Shown here one piece after another: positions 18,106 through 28,562 of a stretch of 32,005 bases of DNA. Within the stretch, counting starts at the first letter, position 1. Each line of letters starts with the position of its first letter. A program made the position numbers and the translations under genes. The notes beneath the pieces were generated by a model. That model made no database searches. It was not told where the DNA came from and was given only the letters and a program-made list of their open reading frames with translations. The stretch is from Akkermansiaceae bacterium (GTDB lineage Bacteria; Verrucomicrobiota; Verrucomicrobiia; Verrucomicrobiales; Akkermansiaceae): the NCBI GenBank assembly GCA_017857425.1, contig JAFMDE010000009.1, positions 1-32,005 on the forward strand. Direction: 5' to 3'.

Positions 18106-19569
18106 CTACTGGTCGGGTTCCCAAGCGCGTGTCTCAAAGCGCATAATTTCCTTGATGAAGGTAAGCGGCACGTCGCCTGTAGGGCCATTTCGGTTCTTGG
18201 CGATGACCAGTTCTGCTTTGCCATCCTCCTCGTCGCGGTCTTCTTTATTGTCCGCGTAATACGCAGAGCGGTAGAGTAGGCCCACCATATCGGCATCCTG
18301 CTCGATAGAACCTGATTCACGCAGGTCGGACATACGTGGCTTGCCGCCGCCACCACTTGAGCCGACTCGAGATTCTGGTCCACGGTTGAGCTGGGCGAGC
18401 ACGATAATGGGGATGTCGAGCTCCTTGGCGAGGCCCTTGAGGCCGGCTGAGATTTCAGCCACTTCCCGTTCCCGTGAGTTCTGAGCTTGTTTTGAGTTTG
18501 AGCGCATCAGCTGAAGGTAATCGATGGCGATCACCTTAATGTCCTCCTCTTTCTTTTTGCGTCGGGCTTTGGCTCGAAGTTCGTTGATACTGATGCCTGG
18601 CGTGTCATCAATGAAGAGTTTGCAGTCTTTGATTTCCTCAGAGGCGCGTTTGATGCCGAGGAAGTCAGATTTGGTGGGTTCGAATCCTTTCATGACCTTT
18701 GACTTGTCAAAGCGTGCGCGTGCGTAGAGTAATCTCTCGACCAACTGAAAGGCTCCCATCTCAAGTGAGAAGACCATAGCGGGGAGTTTGAGATCGAGGC
18801 AGAAATGCTCAACGAGGTTCATGGCAAAGGAGGTCTTACCCATCGACGGGCGTGCCGCGATAATGAACATCTCCCCAGGCTTGAGGCCATTGGACATCTT
18901 ATCGATTTCTGAGTAGCCAGTTAGCAGGCCGCGGCTGTTTTCATCCCGGTGGATAAATGCCTCGAAGTTCGCGATCACTGTTTTCATGTGGTCGGCGATG
19001 GTTTCCTCCTTGTTTTTCTCCGCACCCTCACGGATAGCCAGCACTTGGGATTCTACATTATCGAGAAGCTGCTCGACTTCCTCTTGGTCATCATAAGCTC
19101 GGGTAATTGCCTCGGTGCAGTGTTGAATCACTGAGCGCAGCACATACTTGTCTTTAACGATGTCGAGGTGGTGCTCGTAGTGTGCGTGAGTAGGGGAGTA
19201 GGTGTAAATTTCTGTGACCGCTGCGGGACCTCCGACAGAGGCCATCAGGTTTCGATCCATCAGAGTTTGGGACAGGGAGACGAGCTCAATGGGCTCATTT
19301 TTTTCGAACAGCTCGAGTAAAATGGTGTAGAGCGATCCGTGTGCAGGCTGGTAAAAATGGGCTGCGGTCAGCTTGTTCTCAACGGCAAGGCCAATGAACT
19401 GCTGGGGGTCCTGAAACATGGAGGAGAGCACGCTTTTTTCAGGCCCGATGGCATGAGGAAGAGCGCGCTCTGCAGACTGGAGATCAGTGGCTGGGGCTTT
19501 TTGGAGTGCGGGGCCTTGATTCTTTCTAGAAGAACCAGACTGAGATGTCGCAGGAGAGTCAGTTGCCAT
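18106..19569 (-). CDS. dnaB: Replicative DNA helicase
   Basis: Walker A AARPSMGKTSFAMN, VIAIDYLQLM, DLRESGSIEQDADMV, KNRNGPTG. Start revised to MATDSPATSQSG. Confidence 0.96.
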   Translation of the reverse strand: MATDSPATSQSGSSRKNQGPALQKAPATDLQSAERALPHAIGPEKSVLSSMFQDPQQFIGLAVENKLTAAHFYQPAHGSLYTILLELFEKNEPIELVSLSQTLMDRNLMASVGGPAAVTEIYTYSPTHAHYEHHLDIVKDKYVLRSVIQHCTEAITRAYDDQEEVEQLLDNVESQVLAIREGAEKNKEETIADHMKTVIANFEAFIHRDENSRGLLTGYSEIDKMSNGLKPGEMFIIAARPSMGKTSFAMNLVEHFCLDLKLPAMVFSLEMGAFQLVERLLYARARFDKSKVMKGFEPTKSDFLGIKRASEEIKDCKLFIDDTPGISINELRAKARRKKKEEDIKVIAIDYLQLMRSNSKQAQNSREREVAEISAGLKGLAKELDIPIIVLAQLNRGPESRVGSSGGGGKPRMSDLRESGSIEQDADMVGLLYRSAYYADNKEDRDEEDGKAELVIAKNRNGPTGDVPLTFIKEIMRFETRAWEPDQ

Positions 19570-19628
19570 AAGTAAATAGATTTGTAGAAGGTTTGGGCCG
19601 AAGGTCAATCTGAGTAACTTGGAAATTA

Positions 19629-19815
19629 TGTGAATAACTTATCATCAACAAGAAAGGTGATGGCATCATGATGATCAAAGTGAGTCTATCTTAAAATGTA
19701 AATAACACCTCAATAAACTGTGAATAAGATAAATGATTTTGAGTTAACTAAATGATGTTCAATTCTAGATAAATATTCTTATTGAATCAATAATTTGTGA
19801 ATAAGCTGTGAACAA
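19629..19815. promoter_or_regulatory. Cluster of DnaA-box-like sites in AT-rich intergenic region (candidate oriC or DnaA-regulated dnaB promoter)
   Basis: TGTGAATAA (reverse complement TTATTCACA) at 19629..19637, 19719..19727, 19796..19804; near-matches TGTAAATAA 19697..19705 and TGTGAACAA 19807..19815; all same orientation. Confidence 0.55.
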
Positions 19816-19896
19816 CAACTTAGATCAGGGCGCAAAAATCCATAGAAGATAGCATGCAGCAATGAGCTTGTTGCGCTAGAAACGGGGGCTAGCAAA

Positions 19897-20538
19897 TCAG
19901 CGGCTGCTGATCATTGCGGGTATTTCGTCCAGAGACAAAACGAAGTGGTCGGCTTCGGACTTTACTTTTTCTCGAGCGGCATAGCGCCCAAAGCCGATGA
20001 AGGTGTCGACAACACTCTGCGCTTCTAGGTCTGAGATGCCGTCTCCCACCATGACGATGTAATCGGGATGGAGCTCAGCTTTGAGCTGTTGGATGATCTC
20101 AGGCTTGCCTCCGTTGCGAGTCGGTGGGGCTGAAGTGTCATAGCCTGCGTAGCTCCCGTCTTCGTGAAACTTGAGTGGGACGGCTTCGATGCGCTCAACG
20201 CCGAGGTGCTTGGCCAGTGGCTCAATAACTTGGGTGAATCCACCAGAAACAATAACGATCTCCCAGCCCTCGGCTCGCAGTAGCTCCAGGGTAGGCAGTG
20301 CAGTGGGCTCGATTTGGTCGATGTAGAGCTGCCCAACCTTTTTGCAGGTGCTGAGGGTTGGTTGTATAATGTCGAGTCGCTGAGCAAAGATGTCATCGAT
20401 AGGAATCTCGCCATTCATGGCGGCATTGGTTAGCGCCTCGATTTTATCAAATGTCTCGGGGCCATTGACCCTTGCGAGCTCATCAATGCCTTCAATAGCG
20501 GAAAGAGTGGAATCACAGTCAAAGACGATCAGCTTCAT
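19897..20538 (-). CDS. serB: Phosphoserine phosphatase-like HAD hydrolase
   Basis: FDCDSTLSAIEGIDELA, IVSGGFTQVIEPLA, VMVGDGISDLEA. Confidence 0.88.
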   Translation of the reverse strand: MKLIVFDCDSTLSAIEGIDELARVNGPETFDKIEALTNAAMNGEIPIDDIFAQRLDIIQPTLSTCKKVGQLYIDQIEPTALPTLELLRAEGWEIVIVSGGFTQVIEPLAKHLGVERIEAVPLKFHEDGSYAGYDTSAPPTRNGGKPEIIQQLKAELHPDYIVMVGDGISDLEAQSVVDTFIGFGRYAAREKVKSEADHFVLSLDEIPAMISSR

Positions 20539-20610
20539 AAATGGGTATATAATATTCTGGGGGGGATAATGGGGGGCTTAGTAATAATGGCGGGCTAGGC
20601 ATGCTGGCCG

Positions 20611-21078
20611 TTATTTTTTGCCATAGATGGCTTCTGGGTTGAAGCTGAGATCGGTTTCCGTGAATTTGAGGGCTGCGGGATCCTTGCTGCTTTCTAGATC
20701 AACAGCGCGATAAAAGCAGGTGCTGCGTCCCGTGTGGCAGGCGCCTGCTCCAATTTGCTCTACGTAAAGAATAATGGCGTCTTGATCGCAGTCCGTGCGG
20801 ATCTCTACGATTTTCTGCACATGACCGGAGGTAGCGCCTTTATGCCATAGTTCTTGCCTGCTTCTGGAGTAATAAACCGCTTCGCCAAGTTCGAGGGTTT
20901 GCAGGAGTGATTGCTCGTTCATGTAGGCTAGCATGAGTGGCTCCTTGGTGATTGCATCCATTGCCATCGCCGGTATGAGGCCGCCTGCATCAAACTTTGG
21001 GGCGAAAACAGGATGTTCCTCGACCTCTTTTTTGTTGTTGCGAATACCTAGTGTGATGCTGGATTGATTGCTTTCCAT
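20611..21078 (-). CDS. hisI: Phosphoribosyl-AMP cyclohydrolase
   Basis: [61 protein letters not shown]. Confidence 0.96.
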   Translation of the reverse strand: MESNQSSITLGIRNNKKEVEEHPVFAPKFDAGGLIPAMAMDAITKEPLMLAYMNEQSLLQTLELGEAVYYSRSRQELWHKGATSGHVQKIVEIRTDCDQDAIILYVEQIGAGACHTGRSTCFYRAVDLESSKDPAALKFTETDLSFNPEAIYGKK

Positions 21079-21277
21079 GTCTGGGATTTATCACGTCTAT
21101 GAATTCTGTCCAGCTTTGGGGGTGGCAACTTTATCAATGAGGGGTGCGGTAACGACGATGAAGAGCTCATTGTTTCCAAGAATTCAAGGGAAAGGGATAG
21201 ACAAGAAACAAGATTGGGGCGAGTATAGGTCATGATTTTTACCTCAATGGTGAAATGTATCTATCTAAGTTATTCCA

Positions 21278-23530
21278 ATGAAAAAACGTTCCTTACATAA
21301 AATGCTGGCCTTGGGTTTGATGCTGGCAACAGCCTCCGTGCCTCATGTGGCCGCCAAGACAAATTTCAACCTTGTTGGTAAGCAGATGCTCATCATGCTG
21401 CGCAATAGTCATTATGAGCGTCTTAATATTGATGATTTAGGGGTTCGGTTTTTTGACACCTATATTAAGTCTCTGGACGGCAACAAGCAGTATTTCCTTG
21501 CGTCCGATATTGATATGTTTCGTGCAAAGTATGGCACTAATCTTCACGAGCTGCTTCTTGCCGAGCAGTGCATGACTCCAGCTGAGGAGATATACAATCT
21601 GTATAGAGAGCGTGCGAATGATCGCATTAAGTATGCTCAGGAACTACTCAAAGATGATAGCAGCTTCACTTTTGAAAGTGACCGTGAGGTGATCTTAGAT
21701 AGGGAAAAGGCGGAGTGGCCGGTATCTGACGAGGAGGCAAAGCAAATCTGGAAAGATCAGGTAGAACAAGCATTGCTGAGTGAATTTCTTAGGCGAGAGA
21801 GTGTTGCTGATTTAGCGGCAAAGCAGGGCAAGGCAGATCCGCTTAAGGATAAAAAACTCCCAAGCGAGATGATCTCCTTGCGCTATGAGCGCATTCTTAA
21901 ATCCATTAACTCTGCAGACGAAGAGGATATCGCTGACCGGTTTTTTAGTGCCATTGCGAAAAGTTACGACCCGCATACCGATTACTTTAGCATGTCTGAA
22001 ATGGAGCGTTTCATGGCAGGAATGAAAAATTCCTTAGTAGGTATCGGCGCGTTGCTGCAAGCCGAGGACGATGGCTCAACCAAGATCACAGGCATTGTGG
22101 TCGGTGGTCCTGCTGATAAAGAAGGTTCGCTCAAGCTAAATGATCGGGTCGTGGGCGTTGATCATACCAATGCTGGGACTGAAGAGGCCGTTGTTGATAT
22201 CATGTTTGAAAAGCTTGATCGTGTGGTGGATATGATCCGAGGCAAGGAGGGCGTTGATGTTCGTCTCAAGGTAGAACCTGCTGACGGGTCTCCTGGTGAG
22301 ATAAAATATATTGTTATTAATCGTGGTAAGGTGGAACTCAAAGATGAGTTGGCAAAGGCTGAGATCATTGAGATGGCTCGACCCAATGGGGGCAAGCAGC
22401 GGCTTGGTTTTATTCGACTACCGTCCTTTTACGCAGATTTCCAGAATTGGGAGACTCGCTGTTCGACAGATATCGAAAAGCTACTCAGCCGCCTCAAGGA
22501 GGAAAATGTCCAAGGTGTCATTCTCGATCTGAGGGGCAATGGTGGAGGCTCTCTTGAGGAGGTGCGCAGAATGACTGGTTTCTTCACCGGACGTGGTCCA
22601 GTGGTGCAGGTTAAAAATTCCCGCAATCAGGTTGAGGTGAAAGATTCCTCCCATGCTAATCCGATTTTCGATGGCCCGGTGGTGGTTTTAATTGATAAAA
22701 CGAGTGCTTCGGCAAGTGAGATTTTGGCAGGTGCTTTACAGGATTATAACCGGGCTGTTGTCGTTGGGGATAGCTCCAGTTTTGGTAAAGGCACGGTGCA
22801 GCAGCCTATGCAGATTAAAAAGATGATGCCCTTCATGGCGGATGCAAGTCGAGCAGGTGTGCTCAAGCCAACGATTCAGAAATTTTATCGTATCGCTGGC
22901 AGCACGACTCAGCTCAAGGGGGTTGAGTCAGACATTGTTTTGCCCTCTATGCTGGATGCCTACGAGGTCGGTGAGGCTTATCTAGATCATGCCTTACCGC
23001 ATGACATTATCCCGCAAGCGCCGGGGTATCGTCAGCTCGATCGAGGGAATTTGTTTGTCGATGACATTAAGAAGCAGAGCCTCGAGCGTATTGAGAAATC
23101 GATGGATTTTGAATACATCGAAGAGGATGCGCAAAGGTTGATTAAACGGCGCCAAGAGAATGTCATTTCGCTCAATAAGGAGGTGCGCAAAAAAGATTTG
23201 ACCGACAATGAGGAACGTAGAGAGCTTCGTAATACAGAGCGCCGCGAACGTTTCGCCAAGATTGCTGAAAAAGACGCTGATCTTTTTAGTTTTTACCGTC
23301 TCAATCTCGAGGATCTCGAACTAGATGAACTCGTTGAGATTGATCGCGAGAAGGATAAGGAAAGCTATATGCGTAAGGCAAAAGATGATGTGGCTGATCT
23401 CGATGATACTCCTGAGTGGCCTAGCTCACTGGATCCTGTCAAACGTGAAGGTATTCATATTCTTGCGGATCTCATTGAGGCTGCAGAGCAAGCCCGCGTG
23501 GCAGGTAATCTTCAAAACAACAATGGATAA
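21278..23530 (+). CDS. prc: Carboxy-terminal processing peptidase (tail-specific protease, S41)
   Basis: Signal peptide, PDZ region (IVVGGPADKEGSLKLNDRVVGVD), GVILDLRGNGGGSLEE, DKTSASASEILAGALQDYNRAVVVGDSSSFGKGTVQ. Confidence 0.95.
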   Translation: MKKRSLHKMLALGLMLATASVPHVAAKTNFNLVGKQMLIMLRNSHYERLNIDDLGVRFFDTYIKSLDGNKQYFLASDIDMFRAKYGTNLHELLLAEQCMTPAEEIYNLYRERANDRIKYAQELLKDDSSFTFESDREVILDREKAEWPVSDEEAKQIWKDQVEQALLSEFLRRESVADLAAKQGKADPLKDKKLPSEMISLRYERILKSINSADEEDIADRFFSAIAKSYDPHTDYFSMSEMERFMAGMKNSLVGIGALLQAEDDGSTKITGIVVGGPADKEGSLKLNDRVVGVDHTNAGTEEAVVDIMFEKLDRVVDMIRGKEGVDVRLKVEPADGSPGEIKYIVINRGKVELKDELAKAEIIEMARPNGGKQRLGFIRLPSFYADFQNWETRCSTDIEKLLSRLKEENVQGVILDLRGNGGGSLEEVRRMTGFFTGRGPVVQVKNSRNQVEVKDSSHANPIFDGPVVVLIDKTSASASEILAGALQDYNRAVVVGDSSSFGKGTVQQPMQIKKMMPFMADASRAGVLKPTIQKFYRIAGSTTQLKGVESDIVLPSMLDAYEVGEAYLDHALPHDIIPQAPGYRQLDRGNLFVDDIKKQSLERIEKSMDFEYIEEDAQRLIKRRQENVISLNKEVRKKDLTDNEERRELRNTERRERFAKIAEKDADLFSFYRLNLEDLELDELVEIDREKDKESYMRKAKDDVADLDDTPEWPSSLDPVKREGIHILADLIEAAEQARVAGNLQNNNG

Positions 23531-23571
23531 CAGCTCTGTTGTGATTCGTCTTCATTCTTTCTGTTTAGCTC

Positions 23572-24258
23572 ATGGGCAATGATGTTGCTGAAAACCTAAG
23601 CGGGGTCAAACAACGTATTTCCGATGCGGCTTTGCGCTCTGGTAGGTCTGCGGATGCGGCTCAATTACTGGTGGTTTCTAAAACATGGCCGGCCGAGAAG
23701 GTAGCTGATGTGGTAGCCGCGGGGCACCTCGCCTTTGGTGAAAACCGCATTCAGGAGGGTGAAGATAAAATACCCCAATTACCAGATAACCTTCAGTGGC
23801 ATTTGATCGGGCACTTGCAGCGTAACAAGGTGCGTAAGGCGCTACCGCTTTTCCAGACGATTCACAGTATCGATTCACTGAAGTTGGCGCGTTACACGTC
23901 TAATATTGCAGCTGAATTGAGTAAGAAGCCCGATATTTATCTGCAAGTTGACCTCGCAGGTGAGGAGAGTAAAAATGGCTACGAGCCTGATCAAGTCAGA
24001 CGTGATCTTGATGACTTACTGGCATTGGAACATGTCTCTATTGTCGGCCTCATGTGTATTCCTCCGATGGCATCGAAACCTGAGGATGCCCGACCTTGGT
24101 TTGTGAAACTCAGAGAATTGAGGGATGATCTCGAAGCGCGCGCGGGGCGATCATTGCCCGGTCTGAGCATGGGTATGAGCGGTGACTTCGAGGTGGCAAT
24201 CGAGGAGGGCTCGACCATCGTGCGTGTGGGCTCTGCGATCTTTGGTTCCCGAACCTAG
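23572..24258 (+). CDS. YggS-family PLP-binding protein (PLP homeostasis)
   Basis: LLVVSKTWPAEKV, FGENRIQEGEDKI, WHLIGHLQRNKVRKAL, LSMGMSGDFEVAIEEGSTIVRVGSAIFG. Confidence 0.95.
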   Translation: MGNDVAENLSGVKQRISDAALRSGRSADAAQLLVVSKTWPAEKVADVVAAGHLAFGENRIQEGEDKIPQLPDNLQWHLIGHLQRNKVRKALPLFQTIHSIDSLKLARYTSNIAAELSKKPDIYLQVDLAGEESKNGYEPDQVRRDLDDLLALEHVSIVGLMCIPPMASKPEDARPWFVKLRELRDDLEARAGRSLPGLSMGMSGDFEVAIEEGSTIVRVGSAIFGSRT

Positions 24259-24277
24259 CTTTAAACAATTTAAACTC

Positions 24278-24601
24278 ATGGCCTCTCTTACCCTTCTTCA
24301 ACATGTTGTCATCGGCGACGAGCTTGCGCTCGCCTGGAGTGATGGTTGTGAACACTACATCAATCTCAAAAGGCTGCGTGAGGCTTGTCCTTGTGCAGTT
24401 TGCCAAGGGGAGCCTGATGCGATGGGCTTTGTGGTCAAACCCACGGTGATACATACCGAGAAAAGTTTCCGAGCTTTGCGCATGCATCAGGTGGGAGGTT
24501 ACGCTCTGCAAATCACTTGGGCGGATGCTCATAGTTCTGGCATTTATACCTATGATCTACTTCGTCAGATTGGTGATCTGAGCGCGTCAAAGGGTTCGTA
24601 A
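24278..24601 (+). CDS. DUF971 domain protein
   Basis: LRLR-type segment LREACPCAVCQGEPDAM, ALQITWADAHSSGIYTYDLLRQI. Start revised to MASLTLLQHV. Confidence 0.85.
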   Translation: MASLTLLQHVVIGDELALAWSDGCEHYINLKRLREACPCAVCQGEPDAMGFVVKPTVIHTEKSFRALRMHQVGGYALQITWADAHSSGIYTYDLLRQIGDLSASKGS

Positions 24602-24624
24602 TAAAGAAGCTGTAACTTTAAAAT

Positions 24625-25512
24625 ATGATTCAGAAGAAATCAATCATCACACGTGTCTGGCGCGCCACGGCTTTTTTTGTCGTGGCTTTTTCTATGATGA
24701 CTTTTCCTGCCATGGCGGCAGAGAAGATCACACCCGATCAAAGCCTGACTTATAAGGAAGTCAGTGGAGTTGAGCTTAAGCTTCACGTGTTCAAGCCCGA
24801 GGGGCATCAGGCGAGTGACAAACGCCCGGCCATTGTTTTCTTTTTCGGAGGTGGCTGGAGTGGTGGTAACCCCAAGCAGTTTTATCAACAAAGTCGATTT
24901 CTGGCGGATCATGGTATGGTCGCTTTTGCTGCTGAGTATCGGGTGCGAAGTGTTCACAAAACTAGCCCGTATGAGTGTGTCAAAGATGGTAAGTCAGCCA
25001 TCCGCTGGCTGCGCCAGCATGCTGCTAAGCTGGGTGTGGATCCCGAGCGCATCGTCTCTTCGGGAGGATCTGCCGGTGGTCACGTGGCTGCCTGCACAGG
25101 TGTGATGCAGGGCTTTGAGGAAGAAGGAGAGAACGCTACTATTAGCTCTTTGCCCAATGCGATGGTGCTCTTTAATCCCGTTATTGATACCACGGCAAAG
25201 GGTTATGGCGCGCAGCGTTTCCAGAAAGGAAAAGATACAGAGCTTTCGCCATGCCATCATGTGTCTGAGGGCATTGCTCCGACGATCGTCTTTCATGGCA
25301 CGGCAGATCAGACTACGCCATTTGAGAATGCGGAGCGCTTTACTCGTTTGATGAAGGAGGCGGGGAACACCTGTGTGTTAGTGCCCTTCGAAGGAAGAAG
25401 GCACGGATTTTTCAACGGGCCTTTTTTCCGTTCCCGCAGTAATGGCGAGGATTATAATGAATCCATGCAGAAAACTCTGAGCTTCCTGCGAAACCAAGGC
25501 ATGCTCGAGTGA
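24625..25512 (+). CDS. Secreted alpha/beta hydrolase (BD-FAE / esterase-like)
   Basis: Signal peptide; FFFGGGWSGG oxyanion region, SSGGSAGGHVAA nucleophile elbow, HGTADQTTPF and GRRHGFFN. Confidence 0.88.
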   Translation: MIQKKSIITRVWRATAFFVVAFSMMTFPAMAAEKITPDQSLTYKEVSGVELKLHVFKPEGHQASDKRPAIVFFFGGGWSGGNPKQFYQQSRFLADHGMVAFAAEYRVRSVHKTSPYECVKDGKSAIRWLRQHAAKLGVDPERIVSSGGSAGGHVAACTGVMQGFEEEGENATISSLPNAMVLFNPVIDTTAKGYGAQRFQKGKDTELSPCHHVSEGIAPTIVFHGTADQTTPFENAERFTRLMKEAGNTCVLVPFEGRRHGFFNGPFFRSRSNGEDYNESMQKTLSFLRNQGMLE

Positions 25513-25551
25513 GCCTGCGGCGGGTTGCATCGCGTTGATGATTTTGGCTGC

Positions 25552-28410
25552 CTACTTTTTCTGCTGAGGAATAATCTCGAAGCGGATGGTGTTGTCTTGG
25601 CCGAGGTATTGTTTGGCGAGGGCATTGATTTCATCCAGCTTGATGTTGGCGTAATCAGCATCGCGGTTGCGCGCCCAGTCGACCCGGTAGGGTTGCTCTT
25701 GAGATTGAGACATAACCGTGCTTAGCCAGTAGGAGTTTTGACGCAGGGATTTTTTGAGCTCGCTTAAACGAGGTTCGAGCGCACGGGTGAGCTCGTCCTG
25801 GGTGGCTCCTTCTTTGGCGAGCTTGTCGGCGATCTCAATGATGATCTTACCGACGCGCTCGGCTTGTTCCGGTTTGCCAGGGGAGACGGCAAGTAAGTAG
25901 CCGAGATCCTTGTAGGTATCACTAGGTTGAAAGCCGGCATATGGGCTGTATGCTTCGCCGAGTTCTTCCCGGATTTTCTCACGCATGCGGTTGGAGAGGA
26001 TTGTGCTAAGCACGCTGAGACGGCGGGTGGTGCCGATGCTTTCCTTGTCCATTCCTGTGGCTTTCCATGTGACGACAGCCATGCCGGTGGGAATGCGGCT
26101 TTCAAAGGTGTAGCGTTTAACCAACGGGGGTACGGGCAGGTTGGCGAGTGTGCGTAGTTCAATATAGTCAGGCTTGGTGGCACTGCGTTTGGGCAAGGCG
26201 CCGATGGTGCGAGCGAGGATGGGGATGGTTTGTTCGATTTCAAGGTCACCAACGATGGAGAGCTCTAGGTAGTCGTTTTTGAGAGCCGGGATGACCCAGG
26301 AGCGGATGTCCTCGGTGCTGAGGGCTTGAGCTTGTTCGAGGGTGGGGAAGATAAAGCGTGCATCGTTGCCGCGCAGCAGGGCGGTCATCTCTGATTGAGC
26401 ACCTGCAGGGGTGTGCTTCATTTGGGAGAAGATAGAGGGTAACTCGGCTTTGAACATACGCTCGCCCTCGGGGCGCAGGCCAGCGTCGGTGAGGTAGGCA
26501 CAAAGGAGCTGAAGCTGTAGTTCGAGGTCCTCAGGTGTGGTGGAGCCTGAGAGGCTGAATGACTCTTCACCAACATGGAAGCTGATGTTGGCATTGCGCC
26601 CGGCGAGGATACGCTCGAGGTCGTCTGAGCTGTGTTTGGCCAAGCCTCCTGCTTTGAAAGCCGAGGTGGCAAAGAGGTCGAGACCAGATTTGTCTTTGGG
26701 CATGGTGAGCTTGCCCGCGCCAATACGTGCGGTGACTGTGACCGAGTTTTTATCAAAGTCGGTTTTCTTGAGGTTGCACTTACAGCCATTGTGGAAGCTC
26801 ACTTGGGTAATGTCCATATCCTCGATACGGGACTGCTTGGCGACGGCGCCTGGCTTGCCGAAGTCTGTGTAAGCAAAGCTGGCTGTGGCCTTTTTCTCAG
26901 GTGGGCTGACTTCGCTTAAGATGCTTTTGTGGTAGAGTCTGTTGAGGGTCTCATCGGCATTGTCCAGAGCTGTATTGGTGGTAAGTACTAAGGTGATGTC
27001 CTCGGTATCCCAGAATTCCTTCAATGCCTGGTGGCAGGTTTCCGGGGTGATTGATGAGATGTTTTCCTGCAGGATGGCAAGATCGTCTGCAGGGGTTGAA
27101 AAAACCGCATCCTTGTGCACGTGTCTGGCCAGTGAGGATGCGAGGTCGTTGGTTTTGCGGCTTGGCTCGGCCTTGACAGAGAGCTCGTAGGAGTTGATCA
27201 GGTTTGCTTTGATTTCCTCCAGCTCAGCTTCAGTGAAACCATGCTGGATAGCACGGCGAAGTTCTTGCTCGAGTATGGGCAGTGCGGCCTGCCAGTTGTG
27301 ATCTTTGGCATCCACGGAGATACCGCCTATTTTGGTGAATTTAAAAAGATCGTAGTTGTAGGCATTACCACTGGTGATCGGAGAATTCTCTTTCTTGGCG
27401 AGAATCGAGAAGCGGCGGCTAAGTATCGAGTGGGCGAGCTTGAGCGGCAGTTTTTCTGCGCGGTTCGCCACGGTGTCGATTTTTTGTTCGAAGGGTTTGA
27501 TGACGGTAAGGGTGAGGTCTGTGGTAGCGACTTCCTTGTCCGCCATGGCGAGGGTTTTGAAACCATGCCCACTGGGGAGCTTGCCAAGATCAGGGAATTT
27601 GACCTCGTTTTCGGGGGTTTCCATGCTGCCGAAGGTGGCGATGATTCTCTGCTCAGCCTCCTGAGGGTCAAAGTCACCGACGTAGACAAAGGTCATTCGG
27701 CTAGGGTTATAATAATCTCGGTAAAAGTCGGTGAAGGCGGAGCGGGGGGCGGACTTGATGATTTCCTCAGTGCCGATGGGGAAGCGTTTTGCTAGTAGGG
27801 CGTCAGGCAGCAGGGCATCGAATTGCTTTTCCATGAGGCGCATCTGCACGGAGTCGCGTGAGGTTTTTTCCGAGAGGATGACCCCGCGCTCTTTGTCGAT
27901 CTCGGATTCGAGTAGAAAGGCTCCGTCACCAAAGTCGCGCATAACATCAAAGCCGAGCTTGAGTGTATCGGATTCGTTGTTAGGTAAGTCGAGCATGTAG
28001 ACGGTTTCATCAAATGAGGTGTAGGCATTTGCGTGGGCGCCAAAGGCGATACCAAGCCTCTGCATTTGTGGAATGAGTTTGCTGGCATCGGGGAAGTTCT
28101 TGGAGCCGTTAAAGACCATGTGCTCGAGAAAGTGAGCGACTCCACGCTGATCATCGCGCTCCATCAAGGATCCGGCGGCGATGTGCAGCCTCATGCTAAC
28201 TCTTCCCGGAGGCTGCTGATTGCCTAAGACGATGTAGCGCATGCCGTTGTCGAGCGTGCCATAGACAGCTCTTGAGTCTGCCTTGATGTCACTTTGCTGA
28301 TGAGCCCAGCCAGCTGTGGCTGAGTGAACGCTTTCCTTGGCTAATCCGACAGGTGAAAAAATGAGGCTGAGCGCTGCCAGGGTGACATGCAAATAAGGTA
28401 GTGACTTCAT
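25552..28410 (-). CDS. M16 family zinc peptidase (pitrilysin/insulinase-like), exported
   Basis: RGVAHFLEHMVFNGSKNFP (HxxEH motif); two M16 halves in one chain; start revised to MKSLPYLHVTLAALSLIFSPVGLA signal peptide. Confidence 0.92.
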   Translation of the reverse strand: MKSLPYLHVTLAALSLIFSPVGLAKESVHSATAGWAHQQSDIKADSRAVYGTLDNGMRYIVLGNQQPPGRVSMRLHIAAGSLMERDDQRGVAHFLEHMVFNGSKNFPDASKLIPQMQRLGIAFGAHANAYTSFDETVYMLDLPNNESDTLKLGFDVMRDFGDGAFLLESEIDKERGVILSEKTSRDSVQMRLMEKQFDALLPDALLAKRFPIGTEEIIKSAPRSAFTDFYRDYYNPSRMTFVYVGDFDPQEAEQRIIATFGSMETPENEVKFPDLGKLPSGHGFKTLAMADKEVATTDLTLTVIKPFEQKIDTVANRAEKLPLKLAHSILSRRFSILAKKENSPITSGNAYNYDLFKFTKIGGISVDAKDHNWQAALPILEQELRRAIQHGFTEAELEEIKANLINSYELSVKAEPSRKTNDLASSLARHVHKDAVFSTPADDLAILQENISSITPETCHQALKEFWDTEDITLVLTTNTALDNADETLNRLYHKSILSEVSPPEKKATASFAYTDFGKPGAVAKQSRIEDMDITQVSFHNGCKCNLKKTDFDKNSVTVTARIGAGKLTMPKDKSGLDLFATSAFKAGGLAKHSSDDLERILAGRNANISFHVGEESFSLSGSTTPEDLELQLQLLCAYLTDAGLRPEGERMFKAELPSIFSQMKHTPAGAQSEMTALLRGNDARFIFPTLEQAQALSTEDIRSWVIPALKNDYLELSIVGDLEIEQTIPILARTIGALPKRSATKPDYIELRTLANLPVPPLVKRYTFESRIPTGMAVVTWKATGMDKESIGTTRRLSVLSTILSNRMREKIREELGEAYSPYAGFQPSDTYKDLGYLLAVSPGKPEQAERVGKIIIEIADKLAKEGATQDELTRALEPRLSELKKSLRQNSYWLSTVMSQSQEQPYRVDWARNRDADYANIKLDEINALAKQYLGQDNTIRFEIIPQQKK

Positions 28411-28562
28411 GTAGTTGTATAATTCACTCAATAAGCGCTCATAGCCAAGCGGATTGTCTGATTTATTTGGCGTCGGCGTTGATATTTGCTCATTAGCACC
28501 TTGACCCCTTGCATGCATCCTCCTAGCTTCCCGACGTCCGCGCTTATGCTGCGCATTATGTC

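Noticed and set aside
27241-27795. 184-aa ORF antisense to the M16 peptidase
   Set aside because: Shadow ORF; the opposite strand encodes clear M16 protein.
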